Origin: Bacteroidota bacterium
GTDB taxonomy: Bacteria; Bacteroidota; Ignavibacteria; Ignavibacteriales; Ignavibacteriaceae
Reading direction: 5' to 3'
Assembly (NCBI GenBank): GCA_021815365.1
Contig: JAKAGZ010000020.1
Coordinates: 1-45,428, forward strand
DNA: 45,428 nt
The notes below the pieces were generated by a model. That model saw only the letters and a program-made list of their open reading frames with translations, searched no databases and was not told where the DNA came from. Of this stretch, positions 27,801 to 36,496 are shown piece by piece. Position 1 is the first letter of the stretch, and the number at the start of each line of letters is the position of its first letter. The translations under genes were made by a program, and so were the position numbers.

Positions 27801-29413
27801 AGATAATTGCAAAAGTCAGACACAGCACACCGGGCGTTACTCTTATCAGTCCGCCCCCGCATCATGATATTTATTCGATAGAAGATCTCAAACAATTAAT
27901 TTTTGATCTTAAAAACATAAACCCAAAAGCGCGGGTAAGTGTTAAGCTGGTTTCCGAATCGGGAGTTGGAACTATTGCCGCCGGTGTTGCAAAAGCTAAA
28001 GCCGATCATATTCTTATCAGCGGACACGATGGTGGAACAGGCGCCAGCCCGATTTCTTCAATACAATATGCAGGCTCCCCATGGGAATTAGGGCTAAGTG
28101 AAACTCATCAGACTCTTGTACTTAACGGACTGCGCGACAGAGTCTACCTTGCAGTTGACGGACAAATAAAAACCGGAAGAGATGTTGTAATCGGCGCACT
28201 TTTGGGCGCAGAAGAATTCGGGTTTGCTACAGCACCGCTTGTAACGCAGGGATGTGTAATGATGAGGAAGTGTCATTTGAATACCTGCCCCGTTGGAGTT
28301 GCAACACAAGACCCGGTTCTTAGAAAAAGATTTGCGGGTAAGCCTGAATACGTTGTAAACTTTATGTTCTTTATTGCTGAAGAGGTAAGAGAACTTATGG
28401 CAGAACTCGGCTTCAGAAAGTTTGATGAGATGGTCGGTCGAACGGATAAACTTGAGCAGGTTAAGAGTAAAGCGAAAGCAAAATACAGGGGAATTGATCT
28501 TAGCAGAATTTTATACAAACAGGAACCATTGTTTGAAACTCAGCAGTTCAGGACACGAGCACAGAATCATAAAATTGAAGATCAGCTTGATAATGAAATC
28601 CTGAAAAAAATATTGCACAGCACAAAGATCAGCGGGATTGCTGCTGCAAAGCAAACTATAAAAAATACTGACCTTACTGTTGGCGCATTAATTTCAAATA
28701 AGATTTGTGAACTCTACGGTGAAGAAGGTTTAACGCCGGGCAGCATAAAACTCGAGTTTGAAGGAACAGCCGGGCAAAGCTTTGGCGCCTTCCTGGCAAA
28801 AGGAGTTCAGTTAAAATTATACGGTGAAGCAAACGATTACGTTGGCAAAGGATTATCCGGCGGCAGAATAATTGTAAGGCTTCCAAGAGGATCGAAATTG
28901 GTCTCTTATGAAAATATTATTATTGGAAATACCTGTTTATATGGTGCTACAAGCGGTGAAGCATTTATTAACGGCGTAGCCGGCGAACGATTTGCAGTGA
29001 GAAATTCAGGAGCTACAGCAGTAGTTGAAGGTGTTGGTGACCATGGCTGCGAATATATGACCGGCGGCAACGTGGTTGTACTTGGTAAAATCGGAAGAAA
29101 TTTTGCAGCAGGAATGTCGGGCGGAGTTTCATATCTATGGAACTGCACGGGAAACTTATTAAAAAATATTAATCCCGAACTTGTTAATATTGAGTACCTG
29201 GATGATTTTGATTCCCAAAAAGTTTTTAGCCTCATCGAAAGACATTTCTATTATACTTATTCATCGAGAGCAAAATTCATACTCGACAACTGGAAAATTG
29301 AAAAGCTAAACTTTATGAAGATCATCTCCCTTGAATACAAAGAAGCAATTACTAAAATGATAACTGAATACGATAGACCCGGTATTGAAAAAATAACAGT
29401 GGAGGGAAATTAA
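24857..29413 (+). CDS. gltB: Glutamate synthase, large (alpha) subunit
   Basis: The 1518-residue protein has all four GOGAT domains: class II glutaminase with the nucleophile Cys18 exposed after cleavage of a short propeptide (MYDPSFEHDACGLGF), a central domain, the FMN/2-oxoglutarate synthase domain with GEGGESAERF and GHDGGTGASP, the 3Fe-4S cysteines in CVMMRKCHLNTCPVG, and the C-terminal beta-helix (GLSGGRIIV, GERFAVRNSGATAVVEG). Glutamine plus 2-oxoglutarate give two glutamates. Starts ATG 24857 and 24863 are both possible; an AAAGGT site favours the second by spacing. gltD follows after one base. Confidence 0.96.
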   Translation: MSMEKIGMYDPSFEHDACGLGFVVDISGTKSRNIIDMGLKMMRNLEHRGAVGADENTGDGAGISIQMPDEFMRKVCAAENITLPEAGKYAVGMLFLPQNNILRKACETIIEKIIDDEDQLLLGWRDVPVNPDVPGKGSKLMMPFIRQCFLQANDNITSQDEFERKLFLIRRIIDKRIREELKCDRSKYYVPSFSSRVIIYKGMLLADQLTAFYSDLLDPDMKSAFAMIHLRFSTNTFPTWDLAHPFRMIAHNGEINTLRGNKNWMSAREAVMESEYFGKDLKRMLPIIMEGQSDSATFDSVLELLVMSGRSLPHAVMMMIPEAWSKNENMDEKLKAFYEYHATFMEPWDGPAAIVFTDGKYIGASLDRNGLRPARYTITEDNIAILSSETGLLDIPEEKIIRKGKLQPGKMFLVDTERGKLIHDDEIKSEITSRKPYGKWVKENILKLDELPDPLFKSEASNTEILNLQKIFGYTKEDIKIVITPMVESGQEAVGSMGTDASLSVLSEKPQPLFRYFKQMFAQVTNPAIDPIREELVMELTTYIGPEQNLLDETPQHAHRIELKNPLLSNTEFEKLKTLSNVHFRSITIPILFNVKKKHGMRERLDEICSQAVDAVSPLRSEASSGYSLIILTDKGVNEIQAPIPSLLAVSAVHHTLIKKGLRTKTGIIIQSGEPREVSHFALLCGYGANAINPYLAYDTVKYLFKNGHINGVASYKDAKKNYVKAVSKGLLKVFSKMGISTLQSYCGAQIFEVVGLDSEIVSKYFTGTPTKIEGLSLEMLGDEAIKKHKAAFDVLKNSDCLESGGLYHYRRDGEHHLWNPLTISKLQQSTWNNEFKTFKEYSALINDQDEKRVTLRSLLEFKKLPKPIPIEEVEAAKEIVKRFSTGAMSFGSISWEAHTSLAIAMNRIEGKSNTGEGGESAERFITLENGDTMRSAIKQVASARFGVTANYLVNANDLQIKISQGAKPGEGGQLPGFKVDKIIAKVRHSTPGVTLISPPPHHDIYSIEDLKQLIFDLKNINPKARVSVKLVSESGVGTIAAGVAKAKADHILISGHDGGTGASPISSIQYAGSPWELGLSETHQTLVLNGLRDRVYLAVDGQIKTGRDVVIGALLGAEEFGFATAPLVTQGCVMMRKCHLNTCPVGVATQDPVLRKRFAGKPEYVVNFMFFIAEEVRELMAELGFRKFDEMVGRTDKLEQVKSKAKAKYRGIDLSRILYKQEPLFETQQFRTRAQNHKIEDQLDNEILKKILHSTKISGIAAAKQTIKNTDLTVGALISNKICELYGEEGLTPGSIKLEFEGTAGQSFGAFLAKGVQLKLYGEANDYVGKGLSGGRIIVRLPRGSKLVSYENIIIGNTCLYGATSGEAFINGVAGERFAVRNSGATAVVEGVGDHGCEYMTGGNVVVLGKIGRNFAAGMSGGVSYLWNCTGNLLKNINPELVNIEYLDDFDSQKVFSLIERHFYYTYSSRAKFILDNWKIEKLNFMKIISLEYKEAITKMITEYDRPGIEKITVEGN

Positions 29414-29414
29414 T

Positions 29415-30851
29415 TTGGGAAAGCCAACCGGATTTTTAGAGTATGAGAGAATATCTCCTTCAAAAGAAGATGTTAAAACCAGGATAAAAAATTTTAAAGA
29501 ATTTGAGCATTCTTTCGATGAAGATACTGCCAGAAAACAAGGCGCCCGATGTATGGAATGCGGAATCCCGTTTTGCCATGGTGATACCGGCTGCCCGGTT
29601 CAGAACTTTATTCCTGAATGGAATGATCTTGTTTACAAGGGAAAATGGGAAGAGGCATTAAAGAATTTGCACTCAACTAATAACTTCCCGGAATTTACCG
29701 GCAGACTTTGTCCCGCGCCCTGTGAAAGTGCCTGCGTGCTCGGAATAAATTCTTCTCCGGTGACCATTAAATCTATCGAAAGAATGATTATTGACCGGGG
29801 ATTTAATGAAGGATGGGTAAAGCCGAAAAGAAATGAAAACAAAACTTCAAAAAAAGTTGCAGTGATTGGTTCAGGTCCATCAGGTATGGCTGCAGCGCAG
29901 CAGCTTGCAAGAGCAGGACACTCCGTAGATCTTTTCGAAAAGAATGATAGGATCGGAGGCTTGCTGAGATATGGAATTCCAGATTTTAAATTAGAAAAAT
30001 GGCTGATCGACAGAAGACTTGACCAGATGAAGGAAGAAGGGGTAAAATTTTTTACAGGCGTTAATATTGGCGATGAAATAAAAATATTGGAGCTACAAAA
30101 TAATTATGATGCAATTGTTCTTGCCTGCGGTTCAGAATCTCCGAGAAATATTGAAATCCCCGGCAGAGAATTAAAAGGAATTCATTTCGCAGTGGATTAC
30201 CTTACACTGCAAAATAAATTTAATGCCGGCGATAATGTAGAAGTTATCAGCGCAAAAGGAAAAAATGTTATTGTACTCGGAGGAGGCGATACAGGATCTG
30301 ATTGTATAGGTACAGCGATCAGGCAAGGTGCAAAAAGTGTCACACAGTTAGAAATAATGCCGCAGCCACCAAAAGAAAGAAACAAAAACAATCCCTGGCC
30401 TTACTGGCCTTTTATTTTCAGAACCTCTTCAAGTCAGGAAGAAGGTGCTGTGAGAAAATGGAGTGTAAGTACTAAAAAATTTATAGGTAACAAAGACGGC
30501 AGCGTTAAATCTTTAAGTTGTATAAAAGTTGAATTTCAAGCCGGCAAGTTTATTGAAAAAGAAAATTCGGAGTTTGAACTCCCTGCTGAGCTTGTACTAA
30601 TTGCAGCGGGATTCACAGGTCCTAAAAAGAATAGTTTGTTTAAAGGTCTGGTTGATATGGGAATTGAGTTAGATCAGCGTGGAAACATTAAAGCAGATTT
30701 CGGCGATGTTAAGAATGCCCACAAAACAAACCTTGATAAAATATTTGTGTGCGGCGACATGAGACGCGGGCAATCACTGATTGTATGGGCGATTGCCGAA
30801 GGAAGAAAATGTGCCGAAAGCGTTAATAAATTTTTGAGAGATGCAAAATAA
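29415..30851 (+). CDS. gltD: Glutamate synthase, small (beta) subunit
   Basis: The 478-residue NADPH-dependent subunit has the N-terminal low-potential Fe-S cysteines CMECGIPFCHGDTGCP and CPAPCESAC, the FAD site VAVIGSGPSGMAAAQQLA and the NADPH site VIVLGGGDTGSDCIG. It passes electrons to GltB. The start is TTG 29415, one base after the gltB stop, with GGAGGG eight bases upstream; the N-terminus MGKPTGFLEYER is the normal one. This is the last gene of the ilv-leu-glt operon, and the 308-bp region that follows is convergent with amt. Confidence 0.96.
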   Translation: MGKPTGFLEYERISPSKEDVKTRIKNFKEFEHSFDEDTARKQGARCMECGIPFCHGDTGCPVQNFIPEWNDLVYKGKWEEALKNLHSTNNFPEFTGRLCPAPCESACVLGINSSPVTIKSIERMIIDRGFNEGWVKPKRNENKTSKKVAVIGSGPSGMAAAQQLARAGHSVDLFEKNDRIGGLLRYGIPDFKLEKWLIDRRLDQMKEEGVKFFTGVNIGDEIKILELQNNYDAIVLACGSESPRNIEIPGRELKGIHFAVDYLTLQNKFNAGDNVEVISAKGKNVIVLGGGDTGSDCIGTAIRQGAKSVTQLEIMPQPPKERNKNNPWPYWPFIFRTSSSQEEGAVRKWSVSTKKFIGNKDGSVKSLSCIKVEFQAGKFIEKENSEFELPAELVLIAAGFTGPKKNSLFKGLVDMGIELDQRGNIKADFGDVKNAHKTNLDKIFVCGDMRRGQSLIVWAIAEGRKCAESVNKFLRDAK

Positions 30852-30872
30852 ATCTTGCCTTTAGTTTCTGTA

Positions 30873-31062
30873 AGAGACCTCTGAAAAATAGAATTACACA
30901 GAACCATATTGTTTTTAATAGCACGCTGATGACACGCCTGCGTGCCGAAACGCCACTGCGGCGTGCAGGCATGGACTTTGCTGATTTTTCGCTGATTAGA
31001 TCTGTGTTAATCCGTTTAATCTGTGTCATCCGCGTTCTATTTTTAATTTTTCAGAGGTCTCT
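30873..31062. mobile_element. MITE-like element with 17-bp perfect terminal inverted repeats
   Basis: AGAGACCTCTGAAAAAT (30873-30889) is matched perfectly in inverse orientation at 31046-31062. Beyond it the arms still share ATAGAA (with a small gap in one arm). The interior has a GC-rich imperfect stem, GCCTGCGTGCCG against CGGCGTGCAGGC (about 30937-30971), and a stretch ending GTTAATCCGTTTAATCTGTG resembling intergenic repeats I remember from related genomes. No ORF of note. It fills most of the 308-bp gap between gltD and amt and may act as a two-way terminator. Mobility is inferred from structure only. Confidence 0.6.
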
Positions 31063-31159
31063 GTAAGTAAAAATAAAAAGGAAATGAGAATTTCTTTTAG
31101 GTGGAAATACCCTTTGAAATTCCCATTCCCATCAAGGGAAAATTACTTCTTTATATCTA

Positions 31160-32695
31160 TTACTCAACTCCCTTAATTCTTGCGACTTCATATCCTTCTA
31201 TGCCCATTTCAGGCATATCGAGACCCTGTATTTCATCTTTTGCTGAAACACGGAGTCCTATGATTTTATCACAAATCTTGAAGAACACATACATAACAGA
31301 AAAAACAAAAACAAAACAAACAACGCCGCCAATTAATTCTGCAAAAAACTGTCCGGCATTTCCATAAAATAAACCTGTAACAGTACCGGGAATTCCATTC
31401 CATCCGTCTCCGTAGCTTCCATCAGCAAATAGTCCGAGTGCGAGAACGCCCCAAAATCCATTTACGCCATGAACCGCAACCGCACCAACAGGATCATCAA
31501 TTTTTAATTTATGATCAATGAAGAAAACTGAAAAAACTACTAAAACACCTGCGATAGCACCTATCAAAACAGCGGAAGGAGCGTTAACGAATGCGCAGGG
31601 TGCAGTAATCGCAACTAAACCTGCAAGCATTCCGTTCGCCATCATGCTTGGGTCAGGCTTTCCGTATTTTATCCACATATATAACATAGCTGTAAATGCA
31701 CCGCTTGCAGAAGCTAACATTGTGTTTGTGGCAACAATGCTTATTCTTAAATCAGTACCTGCAAGGGTAGAACCCGGATTAAAGCCAAACCATCCAAATG
31801 CTAAAATGAATGTTCCTATAATAGCCATTGGAATGTTGTGCCCCGGAATAGCATTAGATGAACCATCTTTATTGTACTTGCCTAATCTCGGACCCAGAAC
31901 AATAGCGCCGGCAAGAGCAGCTACTCCTCCAACTTCGTGAACAACAGACGAACCGGCAAAATCAACGTGACCATGTCCAAGTCCAAAAAGGGAACCAAGC
32001 TGAGATAGCCATCCCCCGCCCCAAACCCAATTACCAAATAAAGGGTACACTACCATTGATATAAAAAATCCGTAAATAATAAATGGCAGGAATCTCCATC
32101 TTTCAGCCATAGCTCCTGTTGGAATGGTAGCAGTTGTATCCATGAATACCATCTGAAAAAGAAAGAGTGTGAAGATGCCAACATCATAAACCTGAGGATT
32201 TAAAAAGAATCCTGAGAATCCCGCTAAACCAAAGTTTTTACCAAAGAGAGAGATTGTAAATTCATTGGTAAGACCGGGGGTACCTCCAAGAGCAGCTATA
32301 CTTCCAACTCCTCCAAACATTAAAGCAAAACCGCAAATCCAAAATCCTAAAACACCGATGCCGTAAATCATAAAATTCATTCCCATAGTATGTGCAACAT
32401 TCTTAGCCTGGGTAAAACCTGTTTCCACCATAGCAAAACCGGCTTGCATAAACATTACTAAAAATCCGGTTATCAAAGTCCACATAATATTTATTGCTAT
32501 TCTGTTATGTCCTACAGCATCGCCAATCTCTGTAATTGTGGGAGAACCAACTTTTGCTGCCGGTACATCCTGGATAGTTCCCGTTTTTGCACCAGTCGGG
32601 TCGGCTTGTGCATTTACACCTGGAACTGCAATAATCAGCATAAACGCTAATAAAGCCGACCAAAATATTGAAACATTGAATTGTGTTTTTCTCAT
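31160..32695 (-). CDS. amt: Ammonium transporter (Amt family)
   Basis: The 511-residue protein has a signal peptide (hydrophobic core ending near VNAQA), then about eleven membrane spans. Amt landmarks are the first pore histidine in VVHEVGGVAALAGA, the second in AVHGVNGFWGVLALG, and GFNPGST and LGPRLGKY. It conducts ammonium across the inner membrane as a trimer, blocked by the GlnK T-loop. An AAAGGAG site sits eight bases before ATG 32695. It is the last gene of a glnK-porin-amt operon and converges on gltD, so uptake and assimilation genes are side by side. Confidence 0.95.
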   Translation of the reverse strand: MRKTQFNVSIFWSALLAFMLIIAVPGVNAQADPTGAKTGTIQDVPAAKVGSPTITEIGDAVGHNRIAINIMWTLITGFLVMFMQAGFAMVETGFTQAKNVAHTMGMNFMIYGIGVLGFWICGFALMFGGVGSIAALGGTPGLTNEFTISLFGKNFGLAGFSGFFLNPQVYDVGIFTLFLFQMVFMDTTATIPTGAMAERWRFLPFIIYGFFISMVVYPLFGNWVWGGGWLSQLGSLFGLGHGHVDFAGSSVVHEVGGVAALAGAIVLGPRLGKYNKDGSSNAIPGHNIPMAIIGTFILAFGWFGFNPGSTLAGTDLRISIVATNTMLASASGAFTAMLYMWIKYGKPDPSMMANGMLAGLVAITAPCAFVNAPSAVLIGAIAGVLVVFSVFFIDHKLKIDDPVGAVAVHGVNGFWGVLALGLFADGSYGDGWNGIPGTVTGLFYGNAGQFFAELIGGVVCFVFVFSVMYVFFKICDKIIGLRVSAKDEIQGLDMPEMGIEGYEVARIKGVE

Positions 32696-32750
32696 GTTAA
32701 CTCCTTTAAAAAAATTCTTAAATATTGTTGTTCTTATCCTGGTTAAAAAT

Positions 32751-33455
32751 TTATAGTGAAATACCCGCTATTAAAAAACTTTGTTTTAAATATGGATTTA
32801 ATATGTAGCAAACGTGAACAGGTAAATTAAACTTGTCAGTTATTAAAACATTTTTAGTTGCTGCAATGCCGAGATTTATGAGACCAGCTTTTGTTGTCGC
32901 ATACCATGCACTGGCAGCAGGAGTAAAACCGGCAACGAATAAAAGAGATATCTCATTTACAGTTACAGGATATCCAACCTGTATATAAGCTGACTTATCC
33001 GGATCGTTTTTAAAATTATAATAACCGTTTAGCTGGATAGGGAAACTTACGGGTCCCGAGTAGCCCAGCCCGGCTTCCAGCACGTGTGAGCCATTAATGT
33101 TATACTTGAAAAAGCTCAGTCCCGAACTCGGGTAGTAGTAGTCTGTATACAAAATTGAAAAACTCCCGCTCGATGCAGTTGTTATACTATAACTTGCGAA
33201 CAGATCGTTTTCCGAATACACAGGAATACTATCGGAAAAGAAATTATATGCGCCCCAGGCACCAATAACAAAACCTACGATGCCTAAACTAAGTGAAGGC
33301 TGGAAGCTCGGTGAATCCCCGAAGTCAAGTCCCCTCCAGTTATACCTGCTGTAAATATCTGCACCGGCGCTGACTCTAACCTGCGGAAAAGATGAGCAAC
33401 AGAAAAAGATAATAAGTGAAGCAGCCGTCAACAAAAATTTTATCAATGCTTTCAT
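32751..33455 (-). CDS. TorF-family putative outer-membrane porin
   Basis: The 234-residue protein has an N-terminal signal peptide (KFLLTAASLIIFFCCSSFPQ) and then amphipathic beta strands starting VSAGADIYSRYNWRGLDFGDSPSFQPSLSLG. The YSRYNWRG-PSFQPSL pattern is the signature I associate with TorF/Gcw_chp beta-barrels. Alternating aromatic and polar residues continue to the C-terminus. It probably lies in the outer membrane. It is between glnK (30 bp upstream) and amt (55 bp downstream), which suggests a role in letting ammonium or another nitrogen source through the outer membrane. A GAGGT site precedes ATG 33455. Function is inferred from position. Confidence 0.75.
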   Translation of the reverse strand: MKALIKFLLTAASLIIFFCCSSFPQVRVSAGADIYSRYNWRGLDFGDSPSFQPSLSLGIVGFVIGAWGAYNFFSDSIPVYSENDLFASYSITTASSGSFSILYTDYYYPSSGLSFFKYNINGSHVLEAGLGYSGPVSFPIQLNGYYNFKNDPDKSAYIQVGYPVTVNEISLLFVAGFTPAASAWYATTKAGLINLGIAATKNVLITDKFNLPVHVCYILNPYLKQSFLIAGISL

Positions 33456-33485
33456 AAATCAACCTCATATTATTATTAGATAATT

Positions 33486-33875
<390 letters not shown>

Positions 33876-33894
33876 CTAACAGGAAGACCAATTC

Positions 33895-33930
33895 CCTAAT
33901 AGCAGGACTACCATTTCTAAGGCTATTAAG
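33895..33930 (-). repeat. Hairpin in the glnK leader
   Basis: On the plus strand CCTAATAGC (33895-33903) faces GCTATTAAG (33922-33930). In the minus-strand leader RNA this gives a 9-bp stem with one G-U pair and an 18-base loop. It also carries the CCTWATA-like motif found in the flanking palindromes. Confidence 0.5.
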
Positions 33931-33938
33931 CAATTATA

Positions 33939-33953
33939 CCTTAATTATTAAGG
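33939..33953. promoter_or_regulatory. Palindrome CCTTAATTATTAAGG just downstream of the glnK start site
   Basis: A perfect 7+1+7 palindrome. It lies a few bases after the predicted glnK transcription start (about 33959, minus strand), where a bound repressor would block elongation or initiation. It resembles the palindrome on the other side of the promoter at 34001-34016. Confidence 0.5.
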
Positions 33954-33965
33954 ATAACTGTCAGC

Positions 33966-33994
33966 AATATATTATTAATTAAATAATATGTCAA
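33966..33994 (-). promoter_or_regulatory. Sigma70-type promoter of glnK-porin-amt
   Basis: On the minus strand consensus TTGACA (33989-33994) and TATATT (33966-33971) are spaced 17 bases apart. Initiation would be near 33959, leaving a 5' leader of about 135 bases. No sigma54-type GG-N10-GC element is evident here. Palindromes at 34001-34016 and 33939-33953 bracket it. Confidence 0.65.
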
Positions 33995-34000
33995 GTATTT

Positions 34001-34016
34001 CCTAATAAATATTAGG
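34001..34016. promoter_or_regulatory. Palindrome CCTAATA-AA-TATTAGG upstream of the glnK -35
   Basis: A perfect 7-2-7 palindrome six bases upstream of the -35. In addition ATTAGGGAAT at 34011-34020 has a perfect inverse copy ATTCCCTAAT at 33891-33900 in the leader. Together with 33939-33953 these look like repeated sites for one dimeric regulator. Confidence 0.5.
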
Positions 34017-34152
34017 GAATATTTTTGGGTGCTTTTTAAACTTATTTACGATAAGAGAATAAGGTTCGCTGTTGCCGGTGTGTGCTGTTGCTACTAAGGT
34101 TATCAAAAAACAGATAAGGTTATAATTATAGGAACAGGTGTGTTTATATTAT

Positions 34153-34199
34153 TTAACACTAATTTCTTTCATAAATATTTTTGTGAAAATTGGTGTTAA
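34153..34199. repeat. Inverted repeat between glnK and the acyl-CoA synthetase gene
   Basis: TTAACACTAATT (34153-34164) pairs with AATTGGTGTTAA (34188-34199), one T-G mismatch in 12, extended by one more pair. No T-run follows on either strand. The rest of 34021-34441 is AT-rich and gene-free. A weak TTGAAA-N16-TATCTT pair at 34280-34307 could be the promoter of the plus-strand gene. Confidence 0.5.
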
Positions 34200-34441
34200 T
34201 TCGTTGCTAAATTTAATTCCTGGCTGTCAATTTGATAAGATTACAATCCTTAAACGTAAAAACTCATAAAAATTTTTTATTGAAATTACCCCAGAACATG
34301 TTATCTTGTTGCGCTTGTTTTTATAATTATTTATGCTGGACAACATAAGAAAATTGTCTGTTTACAAATTTCCTTTTAAGCAATGAGACAGCTTTACTCA
34401 GAGGGCAAATAAAAATTTAAAAATATTTTCAGGAGATATCT

Positions 34442-36262
34442 ATGCCTCTTTTAAAAGAATGCAAAACTATACCTGAGTTATTTGAGTTCCTGACCGAAGT
34501 CTACGCAAAACAAACAAAAAGCTTCGTAATGATGCACAAGGTAAACGGCAAATACGAAGGCATAACCTACCAGCAATTCAAACAGGAAACAGAAGACTTT
34601 GCCTTTGGCTTAGCCTCACTTGGTGTTTCGAGATTCGACAAGGTTGCTATTATATCAGAGAACCGACCTGAATGGGTTTATTGCGATATGGCAATTTTAG
34701 GACTTGGTGCAGTAGACGTCCCGCTTTACCCTTCGCTGACTTCAGATTCAATCGAATTTATTCTGAATAATTCTGAATCAAAAGGAATAATTGTTTCAAA
34801 TAAATTTCAGTTGAATAAAATATTAAAGATCAGCAAAAATTGTCCGAAGCTGGGTTTCATTATCGTGCTGAATGAAAAAGACATTGTAAGCTCTGACCAG
34901 AAAATATTTACATTCAAAGAAGTACAAATGAAGGGAGGAAAATTAAAGCAGGAAGACCCTCCCTACTTTAAAGACAAAATGAACAAAGTACAACCGGATG
35001 ATCTTTGCACGATCATTTACACCTCCGGCACAACAGGCGAACCGAAAGGTGTGATGCTCACTCACTGGAATATTTTATCTAACTCAAAAGCTGCTCTTGA
35101 AGTGCTGCCGATTTATGAAACTGATGTCTGGCTTTCTTTCCTCCCGCTTTGTCACATCTTTGAAAGAATGGGCGGCTACTACACCGGCTTCGCATCAGGA
35201 GGTACAATGTGCTATGCAGAAAGTATAGAATCTGTTGCAACGAACCTGCTGGAAGTAAAACCAACATTGATGACATCTGTGCCAAGACTGTTTGAAAGAA
35301 TCTATTCGAAAGTAATAAAGAATGTCGAAAGCCAGTCACCCAAAAAACAAAAAATATTTTACTGGGCGCTGAATATCGGCAAGGAATATGCACAAGCTAA
35401 AAAGGCTAAAAAAATTCCTTTGACTCTCTCTCTCCGATATAAAATTGCAAATAAATTAGTACTGAGTAAGATACGTGAAAAAACCGGCGGTAACCTGAGA
35501 TTTTTTATTTCAGGCGGTGCTGCACTGGCGCGCGAGCTTGGAGAATTTTTTGAAGCACTTGGAATTCTTATCATTGAAGGCTACGGTTTGACAGAATCAT
35601 CTCCTGTGATTACAGCTAACAGGGTAGATGATTACAAATTTGGTACGGTTGGCAAAGTACTGCCTGGCATAGAAGTAAAAATTGCATCAGACGGTGAAAT
35701 ACTTGCCCGTGGACCAAACATTATGCAGGGCTATTATAAAAATAAAAAAGAAACAGAAGCTGTCTTAAAAAACGGCTGGCTTCACACAGGTGATATTGGA
35801 GTGTTCGACGCCGATGGCTTCTTAATGATAACAGACAGGAAAAAACACCTCTTCAAAACTACAACAGGAAAATACATCGCACCAACGCCGATTGAAAATC
35901 TTTTTGTCTCAAGCAAGTTTATTGATCAGTTTATGCTTATCGGCGACAGCAGAATGTTCCTCAGCGCATTGATTGTCCCGGACTTTGAAGCAGTTAGAGA
36001 ATATGCTGACTCGCATAAAATTCATTACACTTCCAATGAAGACCTTGTAAAGAATGAAGAAATACATAAGCTGATTGAGAATGATATGACTAAATTCCAG
36101 AAACAGCTTGCAAATTATGAAAAGGTCAGAAAATTCGTCCTTCTTGATAAACCTTTTACAATTGAAAGCGGGGAAATTACGCCGAGCATGAAAATCAAAA
36201 GAAAATTCGTCGAGGAACGCTACAGGCACCTGATCGAAGAGATGTATGAAAGTTCTTTATGA
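34442..36262 (+). CDS. Long-chain acyl-CoA synthetase (AMP-forming)
   Basis: The 606-residue adenylating enzyme has the AMP-binding motif IIYTSGTTGEPKGVMLTH, the fatty-acyl-CoA synthetase segment LPLCHIFERMGGYYTGF, GAALARELGEFFEALG, IEGYGLTESSPV, and the hinge motif WLHTGDIG...ITDRKKHLFKTTTGKYIAP. It activates long-chain fatty acids to acyl-CoA through an acyl-AMP, in the cytoplasm at the inner face of the membrane. It is the FadD15/eukaryote-like long form. CAGGAGAT precedes ATG 34442. It appears to be a single gene; a terminal-repeat element follows its stop. Confidence 0.9.
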   Translation: MPLLKECKTIPELFEFLTEVYAKQTKSFVMMHKVNGKYEGITYQQFKQETEDFAFGLASLGVSRFDKVAIISENRPEWVYCDMAILGLGAVDVPLYPSLTSDSIEFILNNSESKGIIVSNKFQLNKILKISKNCPKLGFIIVLNEKDIVSSDQKIFTFKEVQMKGGKLKQEDPPYFKDKMNKVQPDDLCTIIYTSGTTGEPKGVMLTHWNILSNSKAALEVLPIYETDVWLSFLPLCHIFERMGGYYTGFASGGTMCYAESIESVATNLLEVKPTLMTSVPRLFERIYSKVIKNVESQSPKKQKIFYWALNIGKEYAQAKKAKKIPLTLSLRYKIANKLVLSKIREKTGGNLRFFISGGAALARELGEFFEALGILIIEGYGLTESSPVITANRVDDYKFGTVGKVLPGIEVKIASDGEILARGPNIMQGYYKNKKETEAVLKNGWLHTGDIGVFDADGFLMITDRKKHLFKTTTGKYIAPTPIENLFVSSKFIDQFMLIGDSRMFLSALIVPDFEAVREYADSHKIHYTSNEDLVKNEEIHKLIENDMTKFQKQLANYEKVRKFVLLDKPFTIESGEITPSMKIKRKFVEERYRHLIEEMYESSL

Positions 36263-36277
36263 TGGAAGATGGATTCA

Positions 36278-36472
36278 AGTTAAAGTTTAAGTGTAAGTTT
36301 AAGAGCCGAGGTATCAAACACCTGATTGCGAACAAATTTTTACAGTCTCTTTTATTACTTCCCTTCTGCTTCGACTATCAAATTTTATTTTAGAATCAGA
36401 TCTGCTTATTAGTTGCCATTGATCTTTTTTAAAAAACTCATACAAACTTAAACTTACTCTTGAACTTAAACT
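36278..36472. mobile_element. MITE-like element with 26-bp imperfect terminal inverted repeats
   Basis: The left arm 36278-36303 and the inverse complement of 36447-36472 agree at 23 of 26 positions by my count; the shared core is GTAAGTTTAAG. The arms are built from AAGTTTAAGT units, so partly low-complexity. No ORF. It fills the 234-bp space between the convergent acyl-CoA synthetase and suhB-like genes. It differs in sequence from the element at 30873-31062 but has similar size and setting. Element status is inferred. Confidence 0.5.
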
Positions 36473-36496
36473 CCACCTGACTTTGCAGAGATTTTT

